Assembly: GCA_044230315.1 (NCBI GenBank)
Contig: JBGARJ010000027.1
Span: 9,554-73,553 of the forward strand
Reading direction: 5' to 3'
Origin: M3007 sp044230315
GTDB taxonomy: Bacteria; Bacteroidota; Bacteroidia; Chitinophagales; Saprospiraceae
DNA length: 64,000 nt
Position numbers and translations under genes: made by a program. The notes under the pieces are model-generated. The model saw nothing but the letters and a program-made list of their open reading frames with translations. It did not search any database and was not told the origin of the DNA. This document shows, piece by piece, positions 58,017-64,000 of this stretch (position 1 is the stretch's first letter; the number at the start of each line of letters is the position of its first letter).

Positions 58017-58066
58017 GGCACAACTTTTATACTGTGTAAAAAATAGGGATACTGCCTGCTATGGAG

Positions 58067-58118
58067 CATCGATCCCCGCAGCGGCGGGCAAAACAACGCG
58101 CTGCTGCGGGGATTGATG
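58067..58118. terminator. Strong hairpin between the FKBP and prfB genes
   Basis: CATCGATCCCCGCAGC (58067-58082) pairs with GCTGCGGGGATTGATG (58103-58118), one mismatch, loop 20 nt. It lies after the FKBP gene and before prfB on the minus strand. No U-run directly follows on that strand, so it may be a terminator of low efficiency or an RNA processing site. Confidence 0.45.
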
Positions 58119-58165
58119 TGTTTCTTCTTTTGAAGCGGGTGCTTTGGCCGGCCCGGCAATCCCGT

Positions 58166-59020
58166 TTATTTCAGGATTTCAACGTAAAAAACCAGCTCAG
58201 AGTTCGCCGGAATTTCACCCGTGGGCTGATCGCCGTACCCCAGTTTGGCTGGAATAAAGAAGAAGGCTTTGCCACCGTGGTTGAGCAGCATGACGCCTTC
58301 GTCGTAACCGGGGATCATTTGCCCCACGCCGGCCGGGAAGGAGAATGCTTCGCCGCGCTGGTAGGAGTTGTCAAACATTTTGCCGTTGGTGAGGCAGCCG
58401 TAATAGTGCGTTTTGATGCCTTCGCCGGTCTTGACGGCCGGGCCGTCGCCTTTGTCGACAATGAGCACTTTCAAGCCCGAAGCCGTGGTCGTCAGCTGAC
58501 CGCTGAGTTTGCCGGCCACGTAATCCTGTACGGTGCTTTGGGTCTTGTTTTGCACGGCCTGATAACTCGCTTCCGCTTCGGCTTTCGCTTTGTCTTTTTC
58601 GGCCTGCGTGATCACGTCCACCAGCACGAGTTCATAGCGCACCTCTTTGGCGTCTTTGAGGGAGGCCGGTACGAATTTCCGCAGGAAGGTGTCGATGGGT
58701 TCGTAAATCGTAGCGCTGTCGCCTTCACCCATCAGCAACACGGCGTCGTACAGGGCCGGAACGCGCTTGGGCAGGTTTTCTTTCGGGAACAGGTTGTATT
58801 CACGGGGCCCGCCAAAGCTCTTTTGGGAGCTGGCCATGAGGGAGTCGCCAATGTAGGTGTAGGTTTGGACCGATACGGTTTCGCCGGGTTGCGGCTTTAC
58901 ACCGCCCTTGTTGGTGTGGTTGAAAAACCGGAAGCCGTGTTCGGTTTTGATACCATCTGAATTACAGGCCGCAAGGAACAAGGTGCCGGCGGCGATGGCA
59001 AAGAACAAAATGTTACGCAT
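58166..59020 (-). CDS. FKBP-type peptidyl-prolyl isomerase lipoprotein
   Basis: 284 residues. The signal peptide has lipobox FLAAC (Cys19). The C-terminal FKBP domain (about 180-284) has VKTGEGIKTHYYGCLTNGKMFDNSYQRGEAFSFPAGVGQMIPGYDEGVMLL and GYGDQPTGEIPANSELVFYVEIL, matching the usual active-site layout (split here only for description). An N-terminal FKBP-like/dimer region precedes it. It should catalyse prolyl isomerisation in proteins folding at the outer membrane or in the periplasm. Confidence 0.93.
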   Translation of the reverse strand: MRNILFFAIAAGTLFLAACNSDGIKTEHGFRFFNHTNKGGVKPQPGETVSVQTYTYIGDSLMASSQKSFGGPREYNLFPKENLPKRVPALYDAVLLMGEGDSATIYEPIDTFLRKFVPASLKDAKEVRYELVLVDVITQAEKDKAKAEAEASYQAVQNKTQSTVQDYVAGKLSGQLTTTASGLKVLIVDKGDGPAVKTGEGIKTHYYGCLTNGKMFDNSYQRGEAFSFPAGVGQMIPGYDEGVMLLNHGGKAFFFIPAKLGYGDQPTGEIPANSELVFYVEILK

Positions 59021-59045
59021 GATCGTGTGAAAATGTATGAATTTG

Positions 59046-60053
59046 CTACGTTTTAACCAGTTCCGCCTTGTATAGCGGCAACAAGTCTTTGAATTTTTGA
59101 ATAGTGGCCTTCAGACTCTCGTGGGAGTATGCGCCCGCGGCATTCCGGTGGCCGCCGCCGTTGAAATGGGCGCGGCAGATCTCCTGCACATCCAAATCGC
59201 CTTTGGAGCGGAGGCTGAGTTTGACGATCGTGGGTTGATTGTGGATAAACGCCGCCAGTTTTACATCCCGTATGGTCAACAGGTAATTAACAATGCCTTC
59301 CGTGTCGCCGCGCTGGATCTCAAACTCCTCGTAATCCTTGCGCGACAGCCAGATCAGCGCCGCGTGGAATTCGGGATAGTATTCCATCCGGTTGGACAGG
59401 CAATGTCCGAGCAGGCGCAGGTTTTTAACCTTCTGGGAATTAAAAATCCGGTCTTGCACCGCCGTATCGTCCACGCCCCGCTCCACCAGATCGGCCGCAA
59501 TTTTGAACACCATGCTGTTGGTGGCATGCCGGAACGAACCGGTATCGGTCACAATACCCGTGAAGATGCAGGTGCCGACGGTGGGGTTAATCTTTTGCCC
59601 GTCGCCCATGCCGGTAATGAACCGGTACACCAGTTCGCAGGTACTGCTGGCCGTGGGTTCGGAGTAGGTGTAATCGGCTATTTCGTCGGGGTACAAATGA
59701 TGATCGATCAGAATACGGGTGCCCGGCAGGGGTTTGATGTAATCGCCCAATTTGTCGATGCGGCTGATCGAGTTGAAATCGAGAAAAATGAAGACATTTT
59801 TCTTGTTCAGCACCTGCTTGCATTCCTCGGTGTGAATATCCCAGATCAGGATATCTTCCGCATTGGGCAAAAACTCGAATTCCTCGGGGTATTCGGAAGG
59901 AAACAACACGTGCACCGTATGTCCATATTGCTCCAGGTAGTGGCGCATCGCCAGGGAACTGCCAATCGCGTCGCCGTCGGGGTTGCGATGCGAGAAAACG
60001 GCAATATTCTGTGGGTAATGCAGTAACTGCTTAAGGTCAGAAGGAAATTCCAT
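59046..60053 (-). CDS. nrnA: DHH/DHHA1 family phosphoesterase (NrnA-like)
   Basis: 335 residues from the ATG at 60053. The DHH domain shows FSHRNPDGDAIGSSLA, FLDFNSISRID, ILIDHHLYPD and TGIVTDTGSFRHA; the DHHA1 domain has KLSLRSKGDLDVQEICRAHFNGGGHRNAAGA. This is the bifunctional oligoribonuclease/pAp phosphatase family NrnA, which finishes RNA decay to mononucleotides and clears pAp. It is divergent from ndk; TAGTTTTG on the minus strand (60114-60107) is its -7 box. Confidence 0.92.
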   Translation of the reverse strand: MEFPSDLKQLLHYPQNIAVFSHRNPDGDAIGSSLAMRHYLEQYGHTVHVLFPSEYPEEFEFLPNAEDILIWDIHTEECKQVLNKKNVFIFLDFNSISRIDKLGDYIKPLPGTRILIDHHLYPDEIADYTYSEPTASSTCELVYRFITGMGDGQKINPTVGTCIFTGIVTDTGSFRHATNSMVFKIAADLVERGVDDTAVQDRIFNSQKVKNLRLLGHCLSNRMEYYPEFHAALIWLSRKDYEEFEIQRGDTEGIVNYLLTIRDVKLAAFIHNQPTIVKLSLRSKGDLDVQEICRAHFNGGGHRNAAGAYSHESLKATIQKFKDLLPLYKAELVKT

Positions 60054-60106
60054 GACAAGACGCCTGATCGATTTTTCAGGTTCCGGCAATTTGGCCGAAG
60101 CGGCCG

Positions 60107-60114
60107 CAAAACTA
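60107..60114 (-). promoter_or_regulatory. -7 promoter element of the nrnA-type gene
   Basis: The reverse complement reads TAGTTTTG, a full TAnnTTTG match, about 54 nt before the ATG at 60053. Confidence 0.55.
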
Positions 60115-60202
60115 CGTCGTTCACGCGGGTTTTGTTGGGCCGCCGCATATTATTTTTTAGAAAAGCCTTCAGGTGGGGGCTTTTTAAAATAAAATCTCGC
60201 TC

Positions 60203-60210
60203 TACCTTTG
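60203..60210 (+). promoter_or_regulatory. -7 promoter element of ndk
   Basis: TACCTTTG, a full match to TAnnTTTG, giving ndk a leader of about 118 nt, which contains the repeats noted for 60225-60324. Confidence 0.6.
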
Positions 60211-60224
60211 CGCGCCCTATTAAG

Positions 60225-60324
60225 GTTTGAAGTTTGGCCGTTGCATTTTGACATGTAAAATCCGAACGATCAAACGCCAGATTTCAAACGTCAGACTTCA
60301 AACATCTTACTTCAAACTTCAAAC
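60225..60324 (+). promoter_or_regulatory. Structured, repeat-bearing leader of ndk
   Basis: GTTTGAAGTTTG (60225-60236) is the exact reverse complement of CAAACTTCAAAC (60313-60324). TTCAAAC occurs four times, at 60283, 60297, 60311 and 60318. The leader could form a 12-bp stem that closes a 76-nt loop shortly before the ATG at 60335. Confidence 0.45.
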
Positions 60325-60334
60325 TATAAGTCAT

Positions 60335-60754
60335 ATGGCAGGTAACAGAACCTTTACGATGATCAAGCCCGACGCTGTCCGGGCAGGCAACATTGGCAAT
60401 ATCCTTCAAATGATCAACGCGGCCGGTTTCCGTATTGTGGCGATGAAGCTCACCCAAATGAGCAAAGCGCGCGCCGAGCAGTTTTATGCCGTGCACGCCG
60501 AGCGGCCGTTTTACGGCGAGCTGTGCGATTTTATGAGCAGCGGCCCGATCGTATCGGCTATCCTGGAAAAAAACAATGCGGTGGAAGACTTTCGCACCCT
60601 GATCGGCGCCACCAACCCGGCGAACGCCGAGCCCGGTACGATCCGCAAGCTGTACGCCAGCAGTGTCGGTGAAAACGCCATTCACGGTTCCGACAGCGAC
60701 GAAAACGCCGCCATAGAAGGCGCTTTCCATTTCGGCGGCGTCGACATGTTTTAA
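60335..60754 (+). CDS. ndk: Nucleoside diphosphate kinase
   Basis: 139 residues from the ATG at 60335 (the upstream extension to 60227 is leader). All catalytic motifs are present: RTFTMIKPDAVRAGNIG at the N-terminus and NAIHGSDSDENA with the phospho-His at His117. It moves the gamma phosphate from NTPs to NDPs. It is divergent from the nrnA-type gene and followed by a 500-base non-coding region. Confidence 0.97.
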   Translation: MAGNRTFTMIKPDAVRAGNIGNILQMINAAGFRIVAMKLTQMSKARAEQFYAVHAERPFYGELCDFMSSGPIVSAILEKNNAVEDFRTLIGATNPANAEPGTIRKLYASSVGENAIHGSDSDENAAIEGAFHFGGVDMF

Positions 60755-61175
60755 AGCCCGTCTTGAGGCGCCGCTATAGCCATGCAGAAAATAGGACGGA
60801 CGAGTAGTTCCCGGGTGTTCTACCCGGGGTAGCCTGTCCGCCGCTTTCCGCCGGATTGTTTTACGGCCAGATCATACCGCTGGAGTGGTCGGATTCATAG
60901 CAACCGTATTGGGAAAATCCGACCAATTGGCTCTGGCCGTAAACCGAAACCAGACCAAGCCACGGAACACAAAACAGGCATAACAAAGAGAACCAGCGCA
61001 GAGTGGAGTTACGTTTTGTTAAAAAAACAGGCGAATCCAATAGAAAACGAATGGAACAGCCAATTTGCCGTTTCAGGCCGTCCGCTAAAGGAGCGGCTTC
61101 AAACGGGTTTTCCTGCTTTCTGGCGGATCAGGTCAAATGTTGGTCTAAAGCCGTAGGCCCCGGCAACCAAAGCCG
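60755..61175. other. Non-coding region rich in inverted repeats; possible structured RNA
   Basis: No gene is credible here (the 78-codon frame at 61003 has no features). The region holds a GC hairpin (CCCGGGT 60810-60816 / ACCCGGG 60822-60828, outer CGGAC 60797-60801 / GTCCG 60836-60840), a long two-part hairpin at 60858-60944 (TACGGCCAGA 60862-60871 / TCTGGCCGTA 60932-60941 and, inside, TGGTCGGATT 60886-60895 / AATCCGACCA 60916-60925), and another at about 61088-61110. I do not recognise a known RNA family. Confidence 0.4.
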
Positions 61176-61183
61176 TACTTTTG
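61176..61183 (+). promoter_or_regulatory. -7 promoter element of the subtilase gene at 61254
   Basis: TACTTTTG, a full match. Transcription would start near 61189, directly before the hairpin at 61196-61221. Confidence 0.6.
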
Positions 61184-61195
61184 TCGTTTCGTACG

Positions 61196-61221
61196 GGCGC
61201 TCCCACTGGAGCGCCTTTTTT
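61196..61221 (+). terminator. Intrinsic terminator in the leader of the subtilase gene
   Basis: GGCGCTCC (61196-61203) pairs perfectly with GGAGCGCC (61208-61215), loop CACT, followed by six T (61216-61221). It lies between the -7 box at 61176 and the ATG at 61254, so it looks like an attenuator rather than the end of ndk, which stops 440 bases earlier. Confidence 0.65.
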
Positions 61222-61253
61222 GCGTTCTTATCAATTTAAATTTTCACGCTACT

Positions 61254-62945
61254 ATGAATTTCAAACAACGTGTGGCAGTTCTTCTGTTCTGCCTGCCCGT
61301 AATGTTCCTCTCCGCGCAAACCAAGGCCCCTCAAAACTGGTTCACGCTCGACCAGGGCAAAGACGGCGTCCAAGGCACCAGCGCCGACGCCGCTCTGGCA
61401 GCCCTCAAGGCTAAGGGCAAAAAAGGCCAAACCATTATCGTGGCCGTACTCGATTCGGGTGTGGACTACAACCACGAGGACCTCAAAGACATCATGTGGA
61501 CCAACCCGGGCGAAATTCCGGGCAACGGCAAAGACGACGATGGCAACGGCTATATCGACGATATCCACGGCTGGAACTTCCTCGGCGGCCCCAACGGCGA
61601 AAACGTCAGCCACGAAACGCTCGAGATGACCCGCGAATACGTGCGGCTCAGCAAAAAATTTGCCGGCACCAATGGCGCCAACCTCTACGGCGACGCCAAG
61701 AAAGAATACGAGTACTACCAGAAAGTTAAAGAGGCCTATGAAGATGCCCGCAAAGAGGCCGAAGGCTCGCAAGCACAGGTTGCCGCCCAGATCGCCAAAA
61801 TTGAAAAGGCATTCGATTCGGTGAAAAAAGCAATCGGGAAAGAAACCTTCACGGAGGATGACCTGGCGAAAATGGACGCCGGCACCAACACGGAGTTGAA
61901 AGAAGCCATCGGAATCAGCCAACGCGTGATGGCGCAAGGCCTTACACCCGACAATATTGCCGAGCAAAAAGACGAGTTGTCGGGTGAACTGAAATACAAC
62001 CTCAACCCCGAATTCAATCCCCGCTCGATCGTGGGCGACGATCCCAGCGACCTGAGCAACCGCATTTACGGCAACAACGACTACCGTGGCCCTAATGCCA
62101 GCCACGGCACACACGTATCGGGGATCATCGCCGCCATCCGCAACAACGGTATCGGGATGAACGGCATCGCCGACAACGTCCGGATCATGAGCGTGCGCTG
62201 CGTACCCGACGGCGACGAGCGCGACAAAGACGTGGCCAACGCCATCCGGTATGCCGTGGACAACGGGGCCAGCATCATCAACATGTCCTTCGGCAAGAGC
62301 TTCAGCCCCGACAAAGCCTATGTGGACGAGGCCGTAAAATACGCAGCCGAGCACGATGTGCTGCTTGTGCATGCCGCCGGAAACGACGGTGAAAACAACG
62401 ACACCGGCAATAATTTCCCCAACGACAACTACCTCCAGCCCGTAAAAAAAGGCCTGTTTAAAAAGGAAAAAACGGCTCCTAACTGGCTCGAAGTCGGCGC
62501 TTTATCTTGGCGCACTGGCGAAAAACGAGTGGCTAGCTTCTCCAATTACGGCAAGAAGAACGTAGACATCTTTTCGCCCGGCTACCAGTTGTACTCCACT
62601 GTGCCCGACAACAAGTACGCCGCTTTCAGCGGCACCAGCATGGCTTCTCCGGCAGCTGCCGGCGTAGCGGCTATTCTGCGTTCCTACTACCCCGGGTTGT
62701 CGGCCAAACAAGTGCGCGAGGTGATGATCAAGTCGGTGGCCAAACAGGACGGTGAAGTAACCAAACCCGGCTCGACGGAAAAAGTAAAATTCAGCGAATT
62801 ATGCGCCAGCGGCGGCGTAGTGAGCGCCACCAACGCCGTGGAATTGGCAGACCACACCAAACCGGCCAAGCCGAGCAAGAAAGCCACCTGGCGCGATGCG
62901 GGCATGGGCAAGGTGGTCAAAAAAGCAAAAACGGTGACGCCGTAA
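61254..62945 (+). CDS. Secreted subtilisin-like serine protease with inserted helical domain
   Basis: 563 residues with signal peptide MNFKQRVAVLLFCLPVMFLSAQ. The S8 triad is present: Asp67 in VAVLDSGVDYNHEDL, His284 in ASHGTHVSG, Ser462 in GTSMASPAAAG, plus VHAAGNDGEN for the oxyanion Asn. Asp and His are 217 residues apart, against about 30-60 in most subtilases; the insert (about 110-270) is Lys/Glu/Ala-rich and probably coiled-coil (EYYQKVKEAYEDARKEAEG...). No sorting domain is seen at the C-terminus, which ends in a basic tail (KKAKTVTP). It may be periplasmic or released. Confidence 0.93.
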   Translation: MNFKQRVAVLLFCLPVMFLSAQTKAPQNWFTLDQGKDGVQGTSADAALAALKAKGKKGQTIIVAVLDSGVDYNHEDLKDIMWTNPGEIPGNGKDDDGNGYIDDIHGWNFLGGPNGENVSHETLEMTREYVRLSKKFAGTNGANLYGDAKKEYEYYQKVKEAYEDARKEAEGSQAQVAAQIAKIEKAFDSVKKAIGKETFTEDDLAKMDAGTNTELKEAIGISQRVMAQGLTPDNIAEQKDELSGELKYNLNPEFNPRSIVGDDPSDLSNRIYGNNDYRGPNASHGTHVSGIIAAIRNNGIGMNGIADNVRIMSVRCVPDGDERDKDVANAIRYAVDNGASIINMSFGKSFSPDKAYVDEAVKYAAEHDVLLVHAAGNDGENNDTGNNFPNDNYLQPVKKGLFKKEKTAPNWLEVGALSWRTGEKRVASFSNYGKKNVDIFSPGYQLYSTVPDNKYAAFSGTSMASPAAAGVAAILRSYYPGLSAKQVREVMIKSVAKQDGEVTKPGSTEKVKFSELCASGGVVSATNAVELADHTKPAKPSKKATWRDAGMGKVVKKAKTVTP

Positions 62946-62971
62946 TAACAAAACAGCGTTGCACGCCTGAA

Positions 62972-63013
62972 ACGGCCGTCCCTTGAGCGCGACTTATGGG
63001 ACGGTCGTTTTTT
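62972..63013 (+). terminator. Intrinsic terminator of the subtilase gene
   Basis: ACGGCCGTCCC (62972-62982) pairs with GGGACGGTCGT (62998-63008), one G-U, followed by a run of T to 63013. It lies 26 bases after the stop codon. Confidence 0.85.
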
Positions 63014-63251
63014 GTGCCCCTGCCAGTCGATCGCCTGACCTTTTTCTTGATTAATCAAATCATTTGAACCAACATATTACGTACCCATGAAAAGCCTCTG
63101 CCTCAACCGAACGAGGCCGTTTTTACCGTCCCTTCCCATCGGGTAAGCGTGCCCGCTAACGATGCCGGCCGGCACAGCGGGGCCGCCGCCGCCTTCCGGG
63201 AAGGGCGTATCGGGCAAACTGGTCAAAGCGAAAACGACCTGCCAGGTTGTT
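63014..63251. other. Non-coding stretch between convergent genes
   Basis: Nothing coding is visible. A short hairpin GCCTC (63100-63104) / GAGGC (63113-63117) is followed by CGTTTTT on the + strand. The rest is GC-rich with small palindromes (GCCGGCCGGC near 63159) and may be the 3' UTR of the DUF4136 gene. Confidence 0.35.
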
Positions 63252-63803
63252 CTAAGCCGCCGGCTCCGGGAATTTCTTAAAGATCGCTTGTATCGCTTGC
63301 TCGATGCGCTTTTGGATGGCATCGGGCGGAATTTGCTCCAGTACGCCCACCGCCACGCCGCGCCATACCTGGTTGCCGTTTTGGGTTTCGATCATATCGA
63401 TGATAAGCGTTCCTTCCTGGTAATTGATTTTCCGGATACGCTGGCAACGGCCGTATTTGTGCCAGGCCTCGTCGTCGCACCACCAATCCTGGAAGTAAAG
63501 TTCCTGGTCTTTGATGAGCACGTGATAATGCAGCATCAGGTCGGGCTCGTTGTCGCAACGCTTGTAGCCTCTTCCCGTCATTTGCCCGTCTGTCGCCGCC
63601 CGGATCGCATGTTCCGTTCCGGCGCTCAGCAAGACGGGGATATCGTCTTTTTCCAGGGTCGCATTATCCAGCCACTCGTAAGTGCGAAACCGGCGCAGGT
63701 TGACGCCCGGTTCTTCTTCCGAATAAACCCGCAACAAGGGGCTGCATTGCAGCGCAAAAAGGGCTGCCAGGAAAATCAAACTCAACCAATAAACCGAACG
63801 CAT
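63252..63803 (-). CDS. DUF4136 lipoprotein
   Basis: 183 residues from the ATG at 63803; the signal peptide MRSVYWLSLIFLAALFALQC has a lipobox-like LFALQC (Cys20), and the longer frame to 63878 runs into a repeat-like region. The mature part has the DUF4136 pattern: GVNLRRFRTYEWLD near the N-terminus, IRAATDGQMTGRGYKRCDNEPDLMLHYHV, and the strand-turn INYQEGTLIIDMIETQNGNQVWRGVAVG near the C-terminus. These are outer-membrane-associated lipoproteins of unknown function. Confidence 0.88.
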   Translation of the reverse strand: MRSVYWLSLIFLAALFALQCSPLLRVYSEEEPGVNLRRFRTYEWLDNATLEKDDIPVLLSAGTEHAIRAATDGQMTGRGYKRCDNEPDLMLHYHVLIKDQELYFQDWWCDDEAWHKYGRCQRIRKINYQEGTLIIDMIETQNGNQVWRGVAVGVLEQIPPDAIQKRIEQAIQAIFKKFPEPAA

Positions 63804-63855
63804 AGCCTTGGCATTTAGAACCTGTTTGGGTGTACTTGACAATAGTCCGGTACAT

Positions 63856-63903
63856 TTTGCTGTTGGCGAGGACGCCATAGCCGTCAGGCTAAAGTCAAAT
63901 TAA
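63856..63903 (+). repeat. Fragment related to the MITE-like element at 44787-44992
   Basis: TTTGCTGTTGGCGAGGACG (63856-63874) corresponds to TTTGCTGGTAGCGAGGACG in the element at about 44844-44862 (two differences), and GTCAAATTAA (63894-63903) matches the right terminal repeat of that element. The window ends before a full copy could be checked. Confidence 0.4.
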
Positions 63904-64000
63904 GTTCGTAGATTGAGCAAAAACACATGCGAAGCATACGTTTTCCGCAAAAAATGATAAAAGAAAGTGGCCTTTTGGACCAATTTATGGCTTTTTTCGC

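Noticed and set aside
61003..61239. 78-codon frame upstream of the second subtilase
   Set aside because: Covers hairpins, the promoter and the terminator of the leader; no homology features.
63954..64000. Partial transposase gene
   Set aside because: Only 15 codons are visible, too few for a family call; mentioned as a finding but not annotated.

Overview
The window looks like chromosome from a Bacteroidota bacterium, most probably of the Saprospiria lineage (Saprospiraceae/Lewinellaceae/Haliscomenobacteraceae type). I base this on two secreted proteins with SprB-type repeats and a C-terminal type IX secretion (T9SS type B) sorting domain, many TonB-plug/outer-membrane barrel proteins, LytS/LytTR two-component pairs, and promoters of the Bacteroidota form TAnnTTTG (often with TTTG about 19 nt upstream). 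RF2 uses a programmed frameshift. Base composition is GC-rich for the phylum (mid-50s percent by eye). No rRNA, prophage or CRISPR array is present; one tRNA-Leu is.

Layout. 1-8.1 kb: end of a membrane protein, a DUF4440-type secreted protein, a 7TM-DISM histidine kinase with a convergent LuxR-type regulator (a GTTTC/GAAAC array lies between them), a fatty acid desaturase, a methyltransferase and uvrC. 8.1-15.9 kb: a large unknown envelope protein, a PepSY-like lipoprotein, an ECF sigma factor with a trans-envelope anti-sigma/beta-barrel partner, and a secreted subtilase. 15.9-21.6 kb: a phosphate module (PiT transporter plus OprP-like porin, behind a Pho-box-like palindrome), a DUF1295 membrane enzyme and a gamma-glutamyltransferase-like protein. 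21.6-30.7 kb: a giant M43 metalloprotease/SprB-repeat T9SS substrate, split by a one-base frameshift, next to a LytS/LytTR pair. 31-35.8 kb: Spy-like protein, a TonB-type barrel and a beta-lactamase-like hydrolase. 35.9-44.8 kb: eno, a membrane-embedded patatin, a second LytS/LytTR pair and a divergent barrel protein. 45-51.7 kb: ruvC, a hydroxyacyl-CoA dehydrogenase with a PaaI-type thioesterase, a second SprB/T9SS protein, a TolC-type protein and a Pycsar-effector-like (PycTM) protein. 51.7-63.8 kb: tRNA-Leu, dnaJ and grpE separated by a second, larger GTTTC/GAAAC array, a TlpA-like thioredoxin, a methyltransferase, a YitT protein, prfB, an FKBP lipoprotein, an NrnA-type DHH enzyme, ndk, a second subtilase and a DUF4136 lipoprotein.

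How genes work together. Clear functional units are the histidine kinase/response regulator pairs, sigma/anti-sigma, porin/PiT, dehydrogenase/thioesterase and grpE/dnaJ. Several units end in or are preceded by strong inverted repeats. The observations most worth following are (i) two giant inverted arrays of GTTTC/GAAAC with about 8-11 nt spacing; (ii) a Pho-box-like palindrome in front of the phosphate porin with a possible divergent small RNA carrying 14 nt perfectly complementary to the porin translation start region; (iii) a PycTM effector fused to an HD domain whose HD dyad is replaced by Tyr-Asn; and (iv) small palindromic elements found at more than one place. All calls were made by reading sequence and supplied translations without database searches.
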